A stretch of DNA of 64,000 bases from Lysobacterales bacterium (lineage in GTDB: Bacteria > Pseudomonadota > Gammaproteobacteria > Xanthomonadales > SZUA-5), in the NCBI GenBank assembly GCA_022841325.1, contig JALHRS010000023.1, forward strand, positions 1-64,000, read 5' to 3'. Below, piece after piece: positions 46,825 through 55,521 of the stretch. Both the position numbers and the translations under genes were made by a program. The notes beneath the pieces were generated by a model that made no database searches, had not been told where the DNA came from, and saw only the letters and a list, made by a program, of their open reading frames with translations. Numbering within the stretch: the stretch's first letter is position 1; every line of letters starts with the position of its first letter.

Positions 46825-46867
46825 CCGGTCAGGACGCTGCTGTCAGCTGGCAATCTCGGCGCTTCCC

Positions 46868-46895
46868 CTTTTCCGTTTTCCTTTTTCCATTTTCC
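46868..46895 (-). repeat. Heptamer array, TTTTCCN, 4 units
   Basis: TTTTCCG, TTTTCCT, TTTTCCA, TTTTCCT, 16 bases from the pth stop. The minus strand reads GGAAAAN into the island and ends GGGGAAGCGCC. Confidence 0.94.
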
Positions 46896-46911
46896 TCTGC
46901 TTTTCGCAGAG

Positions 46912-47502
46912 TCAGCTGCTCGCTGCCCCCTTCGGCGTATGCAACAGCGTCATCGCCCGCTCCATTTCCCCGTCCCGGCATAGCGGCATCACTGCCAATG
47001 CGGCATCGATGGCCTGGTGGATGGCCTGGTCATCGGCGACGCTGGGACGGCCCAGTACCCACGGGGTGACCATGTCCTTGCGCCCGGGGTGGCCGATACC
47101 GATGCGCAACCGGTGGAACTTGCCATGTCCCAACTGGGCCATGGTGTCGCGCAAGCCGTTCTGGCCGCCATGGCCACCGTCGAACTTGAGCCGGGCCACG
47201 CCGGGTGGCAGATCGAGTTCGTCATGCACCACCAGTGCTTCGGCCGGATCGATCTTGTAGTAATTCAGCACCGCGGACACGGCGATGCCACTGCGGTTCA
47301 TGTAGGTGGTGGGCTTGACCAGCAACAGCGTGTCGCGACCCCCGGCAGCCTTGCCAACTTCGGCATTGAGCCTGGATTCCATCAGGAGGCGCACACCCAG
47401 CTGCCCGGCCAGCGCATCCAGAAACCAGAATCCGGCATTGTGCCGTTGCCGGGCATGCTCTGCGCCCGGGTTGCCCAGGCCAAAAACCGCGCGTATCGCC
47501 AT
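46912..47502 (-). CDS. pth: Peptidyl-tRNA hydrolase
   Basis: Releases peptides from prematurely dropped-off peptidyl-tRNA. The 196-residue protein has AVFGLGNPGAEHARQRHNAGFW with the catalytic His in RHNAG, the motif KPTTYMNRSG, VVHDELDLPPG and GGHGGQNGLRD. Length is typical. It lies downstream of rplY on the same strand, separated by a hairpin. Confidence 0.96.
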   Translation of the reverse strand: MAIRAVFGLGNPGAEHARQRHNAGFWFLDALAGQLGVRLLMESRLNAEVGKAAGGRDTLLLVKPTTYMNRSGIAVSAVLNYYKIDPAEALVVHDELDLPPGVARLKFDGGHGGQNGLRDTMAQLGHGKFHRLRIGIGHPGRKDMVTPWVLGRPSVADDQAIHQAIDAALAVMPLCRDGEMERAMTLLHTPKGAASS

Positions 47503-47540
47503 CGACGCTGAAAACCTCCGGGGACGCTCTGCTCAAAACG

Positions 47541-47572
47541 ACATCGGCCGACCGTTGCCGGCCGGCCGATGT
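47541..47572 (-). terminator. Possible rho-independent terminator between rplY and pth
   Basis: ACATCGGCCG ... CGGCCGATGT forms a 10-bp stem with a 12-base GC-rich loop. On the minus strand it is followed by CGTTTTG, a weak T run. It may attenuate rather than stop transcription, since pth and ychF follow. Confidence 0.5.
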
Positions 47573-47589
47573 CTGCACACCAGTGACGA

Positions 47590-48291
47590 TTACTTCTTCG
47601 CTGCAGGCTTGGCCGGCGCTGCCGCAGGCTTGCCACCCGCAGCCGGCTTCTTGCCAGCCGCTGCCGGAGCCGCCGCTTCGGCGCCTTCGGCAGCCTCTTC
47701 GGCCACTTCCTCGACGGTCATGCGGGCCACGACCACAGCCAGATCATGCTCGCGACCCAGCTTCAGCGAGGGCACTTCCACGCCTTCGGGCAGCTTGATG
47801 TCGGAAATGTGGATGGTGTCGCCCACATTCAGATTGGCCAGATCGATCTCCAGGTACTCCGGCAGATCCTTGGGCAGGCAGCTGATTTCCAGATCGTTGA
47901 GCTCATGCAGCACCAGGGCGCCACCGGTCTTGCCGGCCGGCGAGCTATCCTGATTCAGGAAGTGCAGCGGCACCTTGAGGCGCACCGGCTCGGTTTCCGA
48001 CACGCGCTGGAAATCGATGTGCATCAGGTAGGGCTTGTACGGATGACGCTGCAGATCGCGCAACAGCGCCTTCTGCTTCTCGTTGCCAACATCCAGCTCC
48101 AGAATCGAGGTATAGAACCACTCGTTCTTGGCATAGCGGTAAGCCAGCAACTGGTCCAGCTGCAGCATGCGCGGCTCTTCACCGCCACCGTAGAGAATTG
48201 CCGGCACCTTGCCCGCGCGGCGAAGGCGGCGGCTCGCACCCTTACCTTCGTCGGTGCGGAACTCCACCGGCACGTTTCTGATCTTGGCCAT
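47590..48291 (-). CDS. rplY: 50S ribosomal protein L25/general stress protein Ctc
   Basis: 5S rRNA-binding ribosomal protein of the long CTC type, 233 residues. The N-terminal L25 domain shows GKGASRRLRRAGKVPAILYG, then VRLKVPLHFLN begins the TL5/CTC C-terminal domain. The last 40 residues are a low-complexity Ala/Pro/Lys/Gly tail (KPAAGGKPAAAPAKPAAKK), probably flexible. It lies between prs and pth, an order conserved in gammaproteobacteria. Confidence 0.96.
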   Translation of the reverse strand: MAKIRNVPVEFRTDEGKGASRRLRRAGKVPAILYGGGEEPRMLQLDQLLAYRYAKNEWFYTSILELDVGNEKQKALLRDLQRHPYKPYLMHIDFQRVSETEPVRLKVPLHFLNQDSSPAGKTGGALVLHELNDLEISCLPKDLPEYLEIDLANLNVGDTIHISDIKLPEGVEVPSLKLGREHDLAVVVARMTVEEVAEEAAEGAEAAAPAAAGKKPAAGGKPAAAPAKPAAKK

Positions 48292-48465
48292 TTTCAGATT
48301 CCTTCATTGGAGGGTGTTCCATCCCGGTACACCCATGGGAGAAAGGTCGCAGCGTTCCACGCCACGCCTCACCTCAACGTAACCGTCCGCGACCAGACGA
48401 TTCGAGGGGTGAGCATTGCGGACTGCGGTGTGCGGCAGATCGCAAGGCTCAATCCTCTGAGGAGC

Positions 48466-48493
48466 GGGAAAAGGAAAAAGGAAAACGGAAAAA
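48466..48493 (+). repeat. Heptamer array, GGAAAAN, about 4 units
   Basis: GGGAAAA, then GGAAAAA, GGAAAAC, GGAAAAA, then GGTAGGATCAAGAGCCG. It faces the array at 48539 across about 45 bases in the rplY-prs gap. Confidence 0.88.
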
Positions 48494-48538
48494 GGTAGGA
48501 TCAAGAGCCGTACCCTGCACCGATTCCGCTAGCCCTGC

Positions 48539-48573
48539 TTTCCCCTTTTCCTTCTTCCCTTTTCCTTTTTCCT
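48539..48573 (-). repeat. Heptamer array, TTTTCCT family, 5 units
   Basis: TTCCCCT-type first unit, TTTTCCT, TCTTCCC, TTTTCCT, TTTTCCT, ending seven bases from the prs stop. Inner flank on the minus strand is GGGGAAAGCAGGG. With the array at 48466 it could form a hairpin in the prs-rplY transcript. Confidence 0.9.
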
Positions 48574-48580
48574 GCTCTAC

Positions 48581-49558
48581 TCAATCCACATACAAGGAAC
48601 TGACGCTCTCTCCCCCGGCAATGCGGCGGATGGTCTCCGCGAGCAGTTCAGCGACCGAAAGCTGGCGGATCTGCTTGCAGGCACGAGCTTCGGGGCGCAG
48701 GGGAATGGTGTCGGTGACGACCAGTTCGTCGAGCACCGATTTGCTGATGTTGTCGACTGCGCTGCCCGAGAGCACCGGATGCACGCAGTAGGCCACCACC
48801 TTGTTGGCGCCGCGCTCCTTCAATGCCGCGGCCGCGGCACACAGGGTGCCGGCGGTGTCGACGATGTCATCGACCAGAATGCAGGTCTTGTTGGTCACGT
48901 CGCCGATCAGGTTCATGACCACCGATTCATTGGCCTTGGGGCGACGCTTGTCGATGATGGCGAGATCGGCATCATCGAGGCGCTTGGCCATGGCGCGGGC
49001 ACGAACCACGCCGCCGACATCGGGAGCCACCACGATCAGGTCGTCGCCAGCGTAGTTGCGCCACATGTCGGCCAGCAGCACCGGCGAGGCGTAGACATTG
49101 TCCAGCGGCACATCGAAGAAGCCCTGGATCTGGTCGGCATGCAGGTCGACCGTCAATACCCGGTCGGTACCGACAGTGCCGATGATGTCGGCCGCCACCT
49201 TGGCGGTGATCGGCACCCGTGCATTGCGCGCCCGGCGATCCTGGCGGGCATAGCCGAAATAGGGCATGACCGCCGTGACCGAGGCGGCCGAGGCACGCTT
49301 GAAGGCATCGACCATCACCAGCAGTTCCATCAGGTGGTCGGCGGTCGGCGGCGAGGTCGGCTGAATCAGGTACACATGCTGGCTGCGCACGTTTTCCATG
49401 ATCTCGACAGCGACTTCGCCGTCGCTGAAGTGGCCAACATTGGCTTTGCCCAAAGGCACGCCAAGCTCGAAAGCGATCGAACTCGCGAGGCGCGGATGCG
49501 CATTCCCGGTGAAGATCATCAGCCCGGGATTATTGAGGTCGGTGCGTTTAGAGCTCAT
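48581..49558 (-). CDS. prs: Ribose-phosphate pyrophosphokinase
   Basis: Makes PRPP from ribose-5-phosphate and ATP for nucleotide, His and Trp synthesis. 325 residues from the ATG at 49558: [26 protein letters not shown], the catalytic flexible loop around [21 protein letters not shown] and the PRPP site [13 protein letters not shown]. The ATG at 49558 lies eight bases from the 3' end of the tRNA-Gln gene and has no Shine-Dalgarno. The ATG at 49519 (MIFTGNAHP) matches the E. coli N-terminus and is a real alternative. Confidence 0.95.
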   Translation of the reverse strand: MSSKRTDLNNPGLMIFTGNAHPRLASSIAFELGVPLGKANVGHFSDGEVAVEIMENVRSQHVYLIQPTSPPTADHLMELLVMVDAFKRASAASVTAVMPYFGYARQDRRARNARVPITAKVAADIIGTVGTDRVLTVDLHADQIQGFFDVPLDNVYASPVLLADMWRNYAGDDLIVVAPDVGGVVRARAMAKRLDDADLAIIDKRRPKANESVVMNLIGDVTNKTCILVDDIVDTAGTLCAAAAALKERGANKVVAYCVHPVLSGSAVDNISKSVLDELVVTDTIPLRPEARACKQIRQLSVAELLAETIRRIAGGESVSSLYVD

Positions 49559-49566
49559 AGGATTAT

Positions 49567-49642
49567 TGGCTGGGGCGCTAGGACTCGAACCTAGGAATGC
49601 GGGAATCAAAATCCCGTGCCTTACCAGCTTGGCGACGCCCCA
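49567..49642 (-). tRNA. tRNA-Gln (anticodon TTG)
   Basis: 76 bases with the CCA encoded (49567-49569). Acceptor stem TGGGGCG/CGCCCCA, discriminator G, anticodon stem CGGGA/TCCCG with loop TTTTGAT (anticodon TTG at 49607-49609), T arm CTAGG-TTCGAGT-CCTAG. The sequence closely follows enterobacterial tRNA-Gln(UUG). It lies between ispE and prs on the same strand and is probably cut out of a common transcript. Confidence 0.97.
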
Positions 49643-49710
49643 AGCTGTCCGCAATCGCTCGGAGGCCGTCCTTCAACGACACCAGAGACCAACTGTGGAG
49701 CCCGCTATTT

Positions 49711-50562
49711 TCAAGCGCCGGGGCTGATCTTGTCAAACCAATTCGTGATCGAGCTCGCGGCGCGGCCGATCCAGCCCTGCGGCAGGCCTGCAATCGCTCG
49801 GTGTGCCGAGTCCAGATCCGGCGTCTGCGCGTAAACGGCGCTGCCGCTGCCACTGAGATGGGCGCTGCCCACCCGCTGGCGCAGCCAGTCCATCGCCGCC
49901 CGGACAGCGGGATCGCGCTCGGCCAGCGCGGTGAAGACATTGTCACCGGGCTGGTCGTTGCGATAGTCGCAGGGTTCGATGGCCACGCAATCGCGCCGCA
50001 GCGCCGGATCGGCGAACATTGGCCCGGTGGCCAGGGCCACACCGGGAAAGATCACGGCATAACTGCGCGGGACATGGCGCAAGGGTGTGAGTATCTCGCC
50101 GATGCCGGCGGCAAAGGCCGGCTGTTGGCCGATGAACACCGGCACGTCCGCCCCGAGTTCGGCGCCGATACGGATCAGCTCGGGCACCGCCAACTCCAGG
50201 CCCCACAACTGGTTCAGCCCCAGCAGCACCGCCGCCGCATCAGCGCTGCCGCCACCGAGGCCGGCGCCGCTGGGTATGTGCTTGCGCAAGCTCAGCGTGC
50301 AGCCGCGATCGGGCCCGGCCAGGCGCTGCAATCGGCGCGCAGCGCGGACCACCAGATCCGACTCGGGCGGCACCTCGGCCAGGCCACCGCGGCGGGCGAT
50401 GATGCCGTCATCGCGGTCGGCAATCTCCAGTTCGTCGCACCAGTCGATCAGGTCGAAGGCCGTCTGCAGCAGGTGATAGCCATCGGCGCGGCGGCCGATG
50501 ATGTGCAGAAAACGGTTGAGCTTGGCTGGTGGTCGCAGCGACAGCACCCGGTTCTGGCTCAT
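49711..50562 (-). CDS. ispE: 4-diphosphocytidyl-2-C-methyl-D-erythritol kinase
   Basis: GHMP kinase of the MEP isoprenoid pathway. 283 residues: substrate motif PPAKLNRFLHIIGRRADGYH, ATP loop HIPSGAGLGGGSADAAAVL and the C-terminal GHMP motif HLSGSGSAVYA. The ATG overlaps the lolB stop (ATGA). The lolB-ispE-tRNA-prs order is typical of gammaproteobacteria. Confidence 0.96.
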   Translation of the reverse strand: MSQNRVLSLRPPAKLNRFLHIIGRRADGYHLLQTAFDLIDWCDELEIADRDDGIIARRGGLAEVPPESDLVVRAARRLQRLAGPDRGCTLSLRKHIPSGAGLGGGSADAAAVLLGLNQLWGLELAVPELIRIGAELGADVPVFIGQQPAFAAGIGEILTPLRHVPRSYAVIFPGVALATGPMFADPALRRDCVAIEPCDYRNDQPGDNVFTALAERDPAVRAAMDWLRQRVGSAHLSGSGSAVYAQTPDLDSAHRAIAGLPQGWIGRAASSITNWFDKISPGA

Positions 50563-51167
50563 TCAAAGGTCCAGCTGCGCACCGACACCCGCACCTGATG
50601 CTCGCCCGAGCGTGCAAAAAGCTTGCGCGGCAGCGGCGGGTTCTGGCTGTGGTCGAACTCGACGTAGCTGATGTCCCAGTCGCTCTGTCGCAGCCGGGCC
50701 AATACGCCATCGGCGGTGAATTCGACGGCGCTGCGCGCTCTGGGCGCGCGCATGCCCAGCACCCAGTAGCGCAGCGCATCGGCCGGCAGATGCCAGTTGA
50801 GTTCGCGCGCCAGCAGCGATTCGGCAGTGCCCGCCACCCTGACCGCGCCATTGGATTCAATCAGCAGCGCCTGACCCGGCTGCACTTCCAGACGCCAGCT
50901 TTGACCGGAAACCGGCGCGATGAAACGCAGGCTGTAGGCGGGGCCGCGCTGCTTCCATTCGAAACGGCCACTGCCGCCGTCCTTGCCGTCGCTGATGGCG
51001 ATACGTCCGGAGATTTCAAAGTCGGTGCGCGCACGCAGCTGGGTTTCACGCTCCGACAGCAGCCCTTCGCCGAGCACCACGTCGGCGTCGCGGTCGGGCT
51101 TGAGCGCTTTGGGCGTACACGCCGGCAACAGGCAGAGCAGCGCGAGCAACCACCAGCAGCGGCTCAA
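50559..51167 (-). CDS. lolB: Outer-membrane lipoprotein receptor LolB
   Basis: Accepts lipoproteins from LolA and inserts them into the outer membrane. The 202-residue precursor has lipobox LLPAC (Cys17), then the LolB beta-fold with FEISGRIAISDGKDGGSGRFEW and WVLGMRAPRAR. Its start overlaps the stop of the TPR gene, and its stop overlaps ispE, so three genes are coupled. Confidence 0.92.
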   Translation of the reverse strand: MSRCWWLLALLCLLPACTPKALKPDRDADVVLGEGLLSERETQLRARTDFEISGRIAISDGKDGGSGRFEWKQRGPAYSLRFIAPVSGQSWRLEVQPGQALLIESNGAVRVAGTAESLLARELNWHLPADALRYWVLGMRAPRARSAVEFTADGVLARLRQSDWDISYVEFDHSQNPPLPRKLFARSGEHQVRVSVRSWTFE

Positions 51168-52909
51168 GGCAGCAGTTCCGGCTGCAACCGACGCACGCTT
51201 TCGATCAGGACCGAACTCTCAGGCCAGCGCTCCAGTGCTTCGCGCCAGAGGGCACGCGCTTCCTCGTGCAGATCGGACATCCACAGAACCTCGGCCAGGT
51301 GCGCGGCCACATCACCGTCCTGGACCAGCTCGTAGGCGCGCTTGAGATACATCAGCGCATCGTCCAGATTGCCGAGGCGGTACTGCACCCAGCCCATGCT
51401 GTCGACGAAAGCACCGTCGTTGGGCTGCGCGGCGATGGCACGCTGGATGTATCCCAGCGCCTCCTGGTGGCGATCGGTCCGGTCGGTCAGCGTATACCCC
51501 AGGGCATTGAGCGCCTGCGGATTGTCCGGATCCAGCGCCAGGATCTGGCGCAGGTCGGCCTCCAGCCCGGCCACATCATCATCACCGATGCGAAAGATCG
51601 CGCGGGCATAGAGCAGGCGCAGGTCACGGCCATTCTCGATGATGGCCTCGTCGTAGACAGCGCCGGCGGCCACGCGATCATCCTCGGCCAGCAATTCGGC
51701 CTCCAGCAGGTAGGCATCGGTACGCTGATCGCTGTCCTCGGTCTGCGCACGCAACTGCGCCAGCAATGTGCGGGCGCCAGGCAGATCCTGCTTGTCGCGC
51801 GCCAGCAGTACCCCGCGCCGCAGTTGGGCCTCGTGCCAGGCATTGCTGCCGGCCGGCTCCTGCGCGTACCACTGCAGGGCCTGATCCGGATCTTCCCTCA
51901 GTTCGTACAACTGCCCCAGCAGGAAGGCGCGCGATCCCAGCTGCTCGGCCTTGCTCTTCTTGAGCGCACGCTCGATGCGCTTCAGCAATTTGCGATCGGG
52001 TTTGCTGGCGACATTGGCCAGCCGCGCGGCAAAGGCACGCTCGTCCTGGGGTTTGGCCTGGCTGAGCACACGGTCGGCCTGTTCCTGGCGATCGGCCTCG
52101 GCATAGACACTGGCCAGCGCCAGACGCAGGTCAAAATCCTCCGGTGCCAGATCGACCGCCCGCTCCAGCGATTTCTGGGCACCCTTGCTGTCGCCGGCTG
52201 CGAGCATGACCTGGGCACTGCGGCGCCAGGCTTCGGCGCTCTTGGGACGGGCCTCGGTTTCGGCCACCGCCAGTTGCCTGGCCGTACCGTAGTCGCCGAG
52301 ATTGGCAGCCACCGCAGACCAGCTCGGACCCTCTTCCAATGGGCGCAGGGCGCCAGCCGCAGCCAGGCGGCGCAGACTGGCTGGAGCCAGCTCGCGATTC
52401 TCGGCCGCCACCAGCACCTGGGCGATGGCGCGCTGGGCCTCGATCGAGTCGATCGCAGCCAGCTCCGCCAGCCAGCGGTCACCAGTCTCGAGCTCATCAC
52501 TGGCCAGTGCCGCCCAGGCCAGGGTACGCCGTCCACCGACACTGTCGGGCGCCAGCTCCACCCAGCGCTGGCCCACGCGCCTGGCAGCGGCATAATCCCG
52601 GGCATAGAGCGTGACCGTGGAGGCGCGCTCGATCAGGTCCAGCTGACCGCTCTGCACCGCAGCCTGGGCATAGGCGGCAGCGGCCTGGTCGAGCTGGCCG
52701 CCCTGCAGCGCAAATTCGCCCTCCAGCGCATTGCCGAGCACGTCTGCCGTATGGCTTTCAGCGGCAGTCAGGGTTGTTGCAGCAAAATACAGCAGCAGAC
52801 TTGCGCCCAGTCGCAACCTCGCGACACGCGAAGCGCTAGCATTGGGCGCTTGGCCGCTCTTGATCCGTTCGCGGGTGGGCAACGACAATTTCTTGGTTTG
52901 ATCAGGCAT
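51164..52909 (-). CDS. TPR-repeat protein, exported
   Basis: 581 residues with an N-terminal signal-like segment after a basic start (RLRLGASLLLYFAATTLTAA, around residues 32-50) and repeated 34-residue TPR units through residues 60-570. The clearest are near the end (LDPDNPQALNALGYTLTDRT, AIAAQPNDGAFVDSMGWVQY). It lies upstream of lolB and overlaps it. Similar TPR proteins precede lolB in other gammaproteobacteria; the role is not established. The start is ten bases from the divergent hemA start. Confidence 0.85.
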   Translation of the reverse strand: MPDQTKKLSLPTRERIKSGQAPNASASRVARLRLGASLLLYFAATTLTAAESHTADVLGNALEGEFALQGGQLDQAAAAYAQAAVQSGQLDLIERASTVTLYARDYAAARRVGQRWVELAPDSVGGRRTLAWAALASDELETGDRWLAELAAIDSIEAQRAIAQVLVAAENRELAPASLRRLAAAGALRPLEEGPSWSAVAANLGDYGTARQLAVAETEARPKSAEAWRRSAQVMLAAGDSKGAQKSLERAVDLAPEDFDLRLALASVYAEADRQEQADRVLSQAKPQDERAFAARLANVASKPDRKLLKRIERALKKSKAEQLGSRAFLLGQLYELREDPDQALQWYAQEPAGSNAWHEAQLRRGVLLARDKQDLPGARTLLAQLRAQTEDSDQRTDAYLLEAELLAEDDRVAAGAVYDEAIIENGRDLRLLYARAIFRIGDDDVAGLEADLRQILALDPDNPQALNALGYTLTDRTDRHQEALGYIQRAIAAQPNDGAFVDSMGWVQYRLGNLDDALMYLKRAYELVQDGDVAAHLAEVLWMSDLHEEARALWREALERWPESSVLIESVRRLQPELLP

Positions 52910-52919
52910 CCGACATTCT

Positions 52920-54185
52920 ATGGCCATTCTGGCACTGGGCATCAACCACGCTACCGCACCGGTGTCGCTGCGGGAACGGGTGGCCTTTGCGCCGGAGCGC
53001 ACGCCTGAGGCGCTGCATGATCTGCGCATGCTGCCGGGTGTGGGTGCAGCGGCCATTCTGAGTACCTGCAATCGAACCGAACTCTACGTAGACCACGAAC
53101 CCGGAACAGAGTTGCAGGCATTGCAATGGCTGGAGCGCTTTCACGGTTTTCGCCCCAGCGAACTGCATGCGGCATCGTACCGCTACCAGGATGTCCAGGC
53201 CGTGCGGCATGTCTTCAGGGTGGCCACGGGTCTCGATTCGCTGGTCATCGGCGAACCGCAGATACTTGGCCAGTTGAAGCAGGCCTATCGCATCGCCCAG
53301 GACGCACGCACGCTGTCGGGTCCGCTGGAACAGCTGCTGCAGCGCAGCTTCTCGGTGGCCAAGACCGTCCGCACCGAAACCCGTCTGGGCGCCAATGCGG
53401 TGTCGGTGGCCTTTGCCGCGGTCAGGCTGGCCACCCAGGTCTTCGATGAAATGCCCAGGCGCCAGGTGGTTCTGGTGGGTGCCGGCGAGACCATTGAACT
53501 GGTAGCCCGACACCTGCTTGGCGCTGGCGTGCGCCGCACCACCGTGGTCAATCGCACCATCGAGCGCGCCCGCGCGCTGGCTGATCGCATTGGCGGCCAG
53601 GCGGCGCGCCTGAGCGAGCTGGACACGCACCTGCAGGATTGCGACATTCTGGTCACAGCCACCCACGGCAGCGAGCCGGTGATCCGCGCCGATGCACTGC
53701 GCCAGGCTTTCGTCGGTCGCCGCCGCCGCCCGCTGTTTGCGGTGGATCTGGGCGTGCCGCGCAATATCGAGGCCGCGGTTGCCGAGCTCCCGGACGTTTA
53801 TCTCTACACGGTCGATGATCTGCGCCAGGTGGTCGAGGAAGGCATGCGCGGGCGCCGCGAGGCTGCGGCCCAGGCCGAGTCGATGGTCACACTGCACGTC
53901 GAGGAGTTCATGTCCTGGTGGCGTGAGCGGGCGGCGGCTTCCACCATCGTCAACATGCGCCGGCGCGCCGATCAGGCGCGCGCTGACGTGCTCGAGCGGG
54001 CCCGTCGGTACCTGCGTCAGGGAGCAACGCCCGAGCAGGCGCTCGAATACCTGTCGCAGGCACTGACCAATCGATTGCTGCATCGGCCCACCGTCGGCCT
54101 GCGCAGCGCGGCCGCGCTGGGCGATGAGGAATCGCTGGAATTCGCCTCACGGCTGCTGGCACTGGAGCCACTGGACGGCAATTAG
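52920..54185 (+). CDS. hemA: Glutamyl-tRNA reductase
   Basis: First enzyme of C5 tetrapyrrole synthesis, reducing glutamyl-tRNA(Glu) to glutamate-1-semialdehyde with NADPH. 421 residues; catalytic Cys50 in STCNRTELY, GLDSLVIGEPQILGQ, the NADPH-binding VVLVGAGETIELVARHL and the C-terminal dimerisation helix. The N-terminus MAILALGINHATAPVSLRE matches the family, including the region that governs heme-dependent proteolysis in enterics. It is divergent from the TPR gene with ten bases between start codons, and prfA follows. Confidence 0.96.
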   Translation: MAILALGINHATAPVSLRERVAFAPERTPEALHDLRMLPGVGAAAILSTCNRTELYVDHEPGTELQALQWLERFHGFRPSELHAASYRYQDVQAVRHVFRVATGLDSLVIGEPQILGQLKQAYRIAQDARTLSGPLEQLLQRSFSVAKTVRTETRLGANAVSVAFAAVRLATQVFDEMPRRQVVLVGAGETIELVARHLLGAGVRRTTVVNRTIERARALADRIGGQAARLSELDTHLQDCDILVTATHGSEPVIRADALRQAFVGRRRRPLFAVDLGVPRNIEAAVAELPDVYLYTVDDLRQVVEEGMRGRREAAAQAESMVTLHVEEFMSWWRERAAASTIVNMRRRADQARADVLERARRYLRQGATPEQALEYLSQALTNRLLHRPTVGLRSAAALGDEESLEFASRLLALEPLDGN

Positions 54186-54240
54186 GCGCATCCCCGTCGC
54201 CCCGCCTCCCTCCTGAATCAAGCTGGAAATCCCCGAATCG

Positions 54241-55329
54241 ATGAACCCACGAATTCGCCAGAAGCTGGACGAAATGAGCGAGCGACTGCAGGAGGTGCAG
54301 TTGCTGCTGGCGCAGCCGGAAACGCTGTCCGACGGCAACCGTTTCCGCGAACTGGCCCGCGAGAACTCGCAGCTCGAAGAACTGGCCCGCGATTACGCCG
54401 AGTATCAGCGGCTGGAGAGCGACCTGGCTGCCACTCAGGCCATGGCCGAATCCGAACGCGGCGAAATGCGGGAGATGGCGCAGGCGGAAGCGGCTGAACT
54501 GGAACAGCATCTCAACGCTCTGGGCGATACGCTGGCCCTCAGTCTGGTTCCCGCCGATCCGCGCGACGAGCGCAGCCTCTTTCTGGAGATCCGCGCCGGC
54601 ACCGGCGGCGACGAAGCCGCGATCTTTGCCGGCGATCTGTTCCGCATGTACAGCCGCTACGCCGAAACCCGGGGCTGGCGAATGGAAGTGCTCAGCCAGA
54701 GTGCCGGCGAGCACGGCGGTTACAAGGAGATCATCGCCCGGGTGGAGGGCGCCGGCGCCTGGACCGAGCTCAAGTTCGAATCCGGCACGCATCGGGTACA
54801 GCGGGTACCGGAGACCGAAGCGCAGGGTCGCATCCACACCTCCGCCTGCACCGTGGCCATCCTGCCGGAACTGGATGAGGTGGACACCACGCCGCTGAAC
54901 CCGGCCGATCTCAAGGTCGACACCTTCCGCGCCTCGGGCGCCGGCGGCCAGCATGTCAACAAGACCGATTCGGCCATCCGCATCACCCATCTGCCGAGCG
55001 GCATCGTGGTCGAGTGCCAGGACGAGCGTTCACAGCACAAGAACCGGGCGCGGGCCATGAGTCTGCTGCAAGCCAGGCTGATCGATATCGAGCGCAGCAA
55101 GCAGGCGCAACAGCAATCGGAGGACCGCAAGCTGCAGGTGGGAAGTGGCGATCGCTCGCAACGGATACGCACCTACAATTTCCCCCAGGGCCGACTGACC
55201 GATCATCGGATCAACCTCACCCTGTACCAACTCGGCGATATCATTGCGGGCAATCTGGCGCCGGTCATCGCCCCGCTGCAGCAGGAAGACCGGGCCATGG
55301 CCCTGGATGCCCTGCTCGCGAAACATTGA
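54241..55329 (+). CDS. prfA: Peptide chain release factor 1
   Basis: Recognises UAA and UAG and triggers peptide release. 362 residues with the GGQ motif in [16 protein letters not shown], the codon-recognition region [20 protein letters not shown] (PET at the PxT site) and the standard N- and C-terminal domains. hemA-prfA is a conserved pair; prmC, which methylates the GGQ Gln and usually follows, is not here. Confidence 0.96.
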   Translation: MNPRIRQKLDEMSERLQEVQLLLAQPETLSDGNRFRELARENSQLEELARDYAEYQRLESDLAATQAMAESERGEMREMAQAEAAELEQHLNALGDTLALSLVPADPRDERSLFLEIRAGTGGDEAAIFAGDLFRMYSRYAETRGWRMEVLSQSAGEHGGYKEIIARVEGAGAWTELKFESGTHRVQRVPETEAQGRIHTSACTVAILPELDEVDTTPLNPADLKVDTFRASGAGGQHVNKTDSAIRITHLPSGIVVECQDERSQHKNRARAMSLLQARLIDIERSKQAQQQSEDRKLQVGSGDRSQRIRTYNFPQGRLTDHRINLTLYQLGDIIAGNLAPVIAPLQQEDRAMALDALLAKH

Positions 55330-55521
55330 AACGAATCGCAAATGCCGACACGGCGGATGCAAACTCCGGTGAACTAGAGGTTCAGCTCTGGTCAGCGTTT
55401 TCATCAGCCGGATTTATTGGTGTAACCTTGAAGTGAACGCGGGGAATCTGTGATCAGATTCGCAGTGGATGGCGAGGGACCGCTGCTTTGGCGTCGATCG
55501 ATGAGCTGGGGGACTTAAGTA

